NCBI RefSeq assembly: GCF_001427145.1
Contig: NZ_LMGL01000003.1
Span: 1-64,000 of the forward strand
From: Microbacterium sp. Root166
GTDB taxonomy: Bacteria; Actinomycetota; Actinomycetes; Actinomycetales; Microbacteriaceae
DNA length: 64,000 nucleotides
Direction: 5' to 3'
The notes beneath the pieces are model-generated. The model was not told the DNA's origin. It made no database searches and worked only from the letters and a program-made list of their open reading frames with translations. The translations under genes were made by a program, and so were the position numbers. Positions 63,619 to 64,000 of the stretch are shown here, one piece after another. The first letter of the stretch is position 1, and each line of letters opens with the position of its first letter.

Positions 63619-64000
63619 GCCTGTCCGAGCAGCAGGAGCGGGCGGCCCCCGCCCCGGTCGCCGCGACCGTCGCCTGGCGTATCGCCGCGGCCGTGCCGGA
63701 CCCGGAGGTTCCCGTGCTGTCGATCGAGGACCTCGGCGTGCTGCGCGACGTAGCGGTCGACGGCGAGCGGGTCACGGTCACGATCACCCCGACCTATTCG
63801 GGATGCCCGGCTGTCGACGCGATCCGCGACGACATCGTGCTCGCCCTCACCGCCGCGGGCTTCGCCGAGGTCGATGTGCGCCTGACCCTCACCCCCGCCT
63901 GGACGACCGACTGGATGAGCGACGCCGGCAAGGACAAGCTGCGCGCGTACGGCATCGCTCCGCCGACCGGCCGGGCCGCGGCATCCGGAACAGGTCCCAT
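63615..64000 (+). CDS. paaD: PaaD, maturation factor of the epoxidase (cut by the window end)
   Basis: 128 codons are visible from GTG 63615 (overlap with the paaC stop). The N-terminal MIP18/DUF59-type domain has [20 protein letters not shown] and the conserved Cys in [14 protein letters not shown]. PaaD is thought to help assemble the iron-sulfur cluster of the reductase PaaE. The usual C-terminal zinc-like Cys region and paaE would lie beyond the window. Confidence 0.93.
   Translation, partial: MSLSEQQERAAPAPVAATVAWRIAAAVPDPEVPVLSIEDLGVLRDVAVDGERVTVTITPTYSGCPAVDAIRDDIVLALTAAGFAEVDVRLTLTPAWTTDWMSDAGKDKLRAYGIAPPTGRAAASGTGP

Overview
The window is high-GC DNA with dense genes, frequent 4-base ATGA/GTGA gene overlaps, GTG/TTG starts, Sec lipoproteins, a monomeric NADP isocitrate dehydrogenase and an actinobacterial type VII secretion (ESX/WXG100) locus. 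It fits an actinobacterium of the Microbacteriaceae, most likely Microbacterium or a close relative. That assignment is inferred from gene families and base usage, not from a marker gene. I saw no tRNA, rRNA, CRISPR array, transposase, integrase or attachment site.

Region by region. (1) 1-7900 is a type VII secretion region. It has a partial gene at the left edge, an Ntox15/Tde1-type nuclease toxin overlapping it, its Tdi1-like immunity gene, an 18-codon remnant of a second immunity gene, an RDD-FHA membrane protein, a 1523-residue FHA-EccC/EssC ATPase and a WXG100 substrate, closed by a perfect palindromic terminator. (2) 7900-12000 holds a small protein, an orphan family 5 solute-binding lipoprotein, and an Ada-like/AlkA glycosylase overlapping an O6-alkylguanine methyltransferase (alkylation repair). 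(3) 12000-16000 has a leader with a possible 26-codon peptide and a heterodimeric ABC exporter. (4) 16000-22500 has a BadF-type sugar kinase, a GNAT acetyltransferase, icd, an L,D-transpeptidase and a small lipoprotein. (5) 22500-28050 is a ROK repressor, a sugar ABC importer (binding protein plus two permeases, no ATPase) and a ROK kinase. (6) 28050-34810, on the minus strand, has a GlcD-like oxidase, a YrdB-like protein, a one-piece sigma factor/zinc anti-sigma/membrane/extracellular protein, nagA and a GH20 beta-N-acetylhexosaminidase. Regions 4-6 together look like a dispersed GlcNAc/chitobiose system. (7) 34890-37350 is a ZTP riboswitch with glyA and folD (one-carbon metabolism). (8) 37360-41550 has an aminotransferase, an ECF42 sigma factor with its DGPF partner and an ECF42-like promoter, a membrane protein and a transglutaminase-like protein. 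(9) 41628-48500 is a LacI regulator divergent from two large secreted GH43 enzymes that share modules (arabinoxylan/arabinan degradation). (10) 48600-56550 is a homoprotocatechuate meta-cleavage cluster (hpaI-H-D-E, GntR regulator, FAH-RraA fusion) with a divergent MHS transporter. (11) 56557-64000 is a phenylacetate cluster: paaR, an enoyl-CoA hydratase, a hydroxyacyl-CoA dehydrogenase, paaZ, paaI, paaABC and the start of paaD, cut by the window edge.

The most notable points are the DNase toxin/immunity pair attached to a type VII secretion locus with a scar of a second immunity gene; the single-polypeptide membrane sigma/anti-sigma sensor; the GH43 pair with a CBM placed inside one enzyme's C-terminal beta-sandwich; the FAH-RraA fusion replacing two-domain HpaG in a pathway without hpaF; and several readable operators (ROK, LacI, PaaR, ECF42, an icd palindrome).
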